Shown: positions 19,850-20,640 of the stretch, one piece after another
Layout of the letters: each line of letters begins with the position of its first letter
How positions within the stretch are numbered: the first letter of the stretch is position 1
Source of the DNA: an uncultured Paracoccaceae bacterium
GTDB taxonomy: Bacteria; Pseudomonadota; Alphaproteobacteria; Rhodobacterales; Rhodobacteraceae
Direction of reading: 5' to 3'
Assembly (NCBI GenBank): GCA_937927675.1
Contig: CALBSG010000122.1
Span: forward strand, 1-20,640
Length of the DNA stretch: 20,640 bases
Notes under the pieces: model-generated
Seen by the model: only the letters and a program-made list of their open reading frames with translations
Databases searched by the model: none
Told to the model about the DNA's origin: nothing
Position numbers and translations under genes: made by a program

Positions 19850-20012
19850 ACCGGGCTTACAGCAGAATATCGCCCGCGACGAGGACGAGTTTCGCGCTGG
19901 CTTTGTGCGTTCGGGCTTATTAGCCTTGTCGCTATTCTTCGATCTGATTTTTGGCACGGGTGTTGATGTATGGGATTGGTTTCGCATGACACGGTCTTCT
20001 GAAGCAGGTGTC

Positions 20013-20640
20013 ATGACAGACGGCCCGCCCGAGGCCGAGGCGATGCTTCAGATCGAAACCGCGCATCGGTTGGGCGAGCAGGCCGGGCGACAATGGCGCT
20101 ATACCAGCCATGGCCTGAAGGCCGCCTTGCGCGCCTCGTCCGAGGGCTGCGTGCAGTGGCACCAGTCCGAGGAGCGGATGAGCTGTCCAAAGATCGGGCG
20201 CGTTTCGGAACGGCCCAGCATCCGCAAGGGCGCGCAGGCCTTGGCCGAGGCACAGGCCGCCGGGCTGGATTTCGATCTGCTGATCGACATGCAAGACGCG
20301 CGCGACACCGACATCGCCATGCGCAAGACGGTGGCGCCGGTCCTGTGTTTCAATCGGCCCCCCGGCGCGGTGGGGCGGGTGCTTTGGCCCATGCAGCATG
20401 TTCACGGCGTGGGCAGCCCCGCATTCTCGGGCCAGTTCGGGGGCGCCGACCTTGTGCCCTTTGTGCAGCGCAAGGACAGGTTCGTGTGGCGGGGCAACAT
20501 CAACGGCAGCACAAGGCCGATGGCGCCCAGCGGGCTGACCACCGCTGAAACCGATCCTGCGGCCTCAAGCCGGGTCGTGTCGGCGCGGTTTCTGCTCGAT
20601 CGTCAGCGTGATCCGGCCCAAGCTGCTGCGTTGTGGGATA
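20013..20640 (+). CDS. Glycosyltransferase family 90-like protein, N-terminal part (runs off the window)
   Basis: The frame is open from before 20013 to the end of the window, giving at least 209 residues. It begins MTDGPPEAEAMLQIETAHRL. The visible part includes LDFDLLIDMQDARDTD, VAPVLCFNRPPGAVGRVLWP, and LVPFVQRKDRFVWRGNINGS. An expected-strand DxxD region followed by a WRG-x-x-x-G-S turn recalls the CAP10/lipopolysaccharide-modifying family GT90, which adds sugars to surface glycans. This is a tentative match made by eye. The start is uncertain: ATG 20013 has AGCAGG about 5-10 bases upstream, ATG 19986 is in frame without a good site, and an ATG at 19827 would overlap the DUF454 gene. The C-terminal half is not in the window. 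Confidence 0.6.
   Translation, partial: MTDGPPEAEAMLQIETAHRLGEQAGRQWRYTSHGLKAALRASSEGCVQWHQSEERMSCPKIGRVSERPSIRKGAQALAEAQAAGLDFDLLIDMQDARDTDIAMRKTVAPVLCFNRPPGAVGRVLWPMQHVHGVGSPAFSGQFGGADLVPFVQRKDRFVWRGNINGSTRPMAPSGLTTAETDPAASSRVVSARFLLDRQRDPAQAAALWD

Noticed and set aside
1..20640. CRISPR arrays, tRNA genes, insertion sequences and phage genes
   Set aside because: I looked for regularly spaced repeats, tRNA-like cloverleafs other than the tmRNA, transposase motifs and terminal inverted repeats and saw none that held up.

Overview
The window is a high-GC alphaproteobacterial chromosome segment, most likely from the Rhodobacteraceae (Rhodobacter, Gemmobacter, Tabrizicola or Paracoccus relatives). 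Supporting signs are a circularly permuted two-piece tmRNA gene, an SspB-type ClpXP adaptor beside fumC, a DUF4169 protein, a TrgA/TrgB tellurite-resistance pair, and a photolyase gene followed by a cyclopropane-fatty-acid synthase gene. I see no insertion sequence, CRISPR array, tRNA or phage gene. Most of the window is ordinary core and stress chromosome.

Layout. 1-2388: the 3' end of an RNase E gene with its terminator, a convergent TusA-like sulfur carrier, and a divergent ccdA. 2442-5005: a translationally coupled pair, a membrane-anchored alpha/beta-hydrolase-like protein and a cytochrome P450. 5011-8248, minus strand: sspB, a phospholipid-N-methyltransferase-like gene, fumC, DUF4169, a ribbon-helix-helix protein and a 76-residue protein. 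The two transcription units converge on back-to-back hairpins at 5011-5054. 8325-10062, minus strand: chrA (chromate transporter) and the tmRNA gene ssrA with a clear sigma-70-type promoter. A G-rich run sits exactly over that promoter. 10060-10433: a decayed GNAT acetyltransferase. 10547-13179: an orphan polyamine-type solute-binding protein diverging from a class V aminotransferase across a structured 341-base intergenic region. 13307-17151: phr, cfa, trgA and trgB in tight succession, probably one oxidative/photo-stress unit; the promoter region carries an ECF-sigma-like element overlapping a LexA-type GAAC-N7-GAAC box. 17217-19416: a GntR/FCD regulator and a class III omega-aminotransferase, whose promoter holds a perfect palindrome and a second half-site that look like the operator. 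19466-20640: a DUF454 membrane protein diverging from a partial gene that resembles glycosyltransferase family 90.

How genes may work together. The tmRNA encodes the degradation tag ANDNHAPMALAA, and the SspB adaptor that delivers such tags to ClpXP lies about 1.4 kb away on the same strand. The phr-cfa-trgAB set combines DNA repair by light, membrane lipid modification and oxyanion tolerance. The best candidates for something little described are the hydrolase-P450 pair, the structured intergenic region 11606-11946, the G-run at the ssrA promoter, and the small-protein tail of the fumC operon. All functional statements rest on reading motifs by eye; no database search was run.
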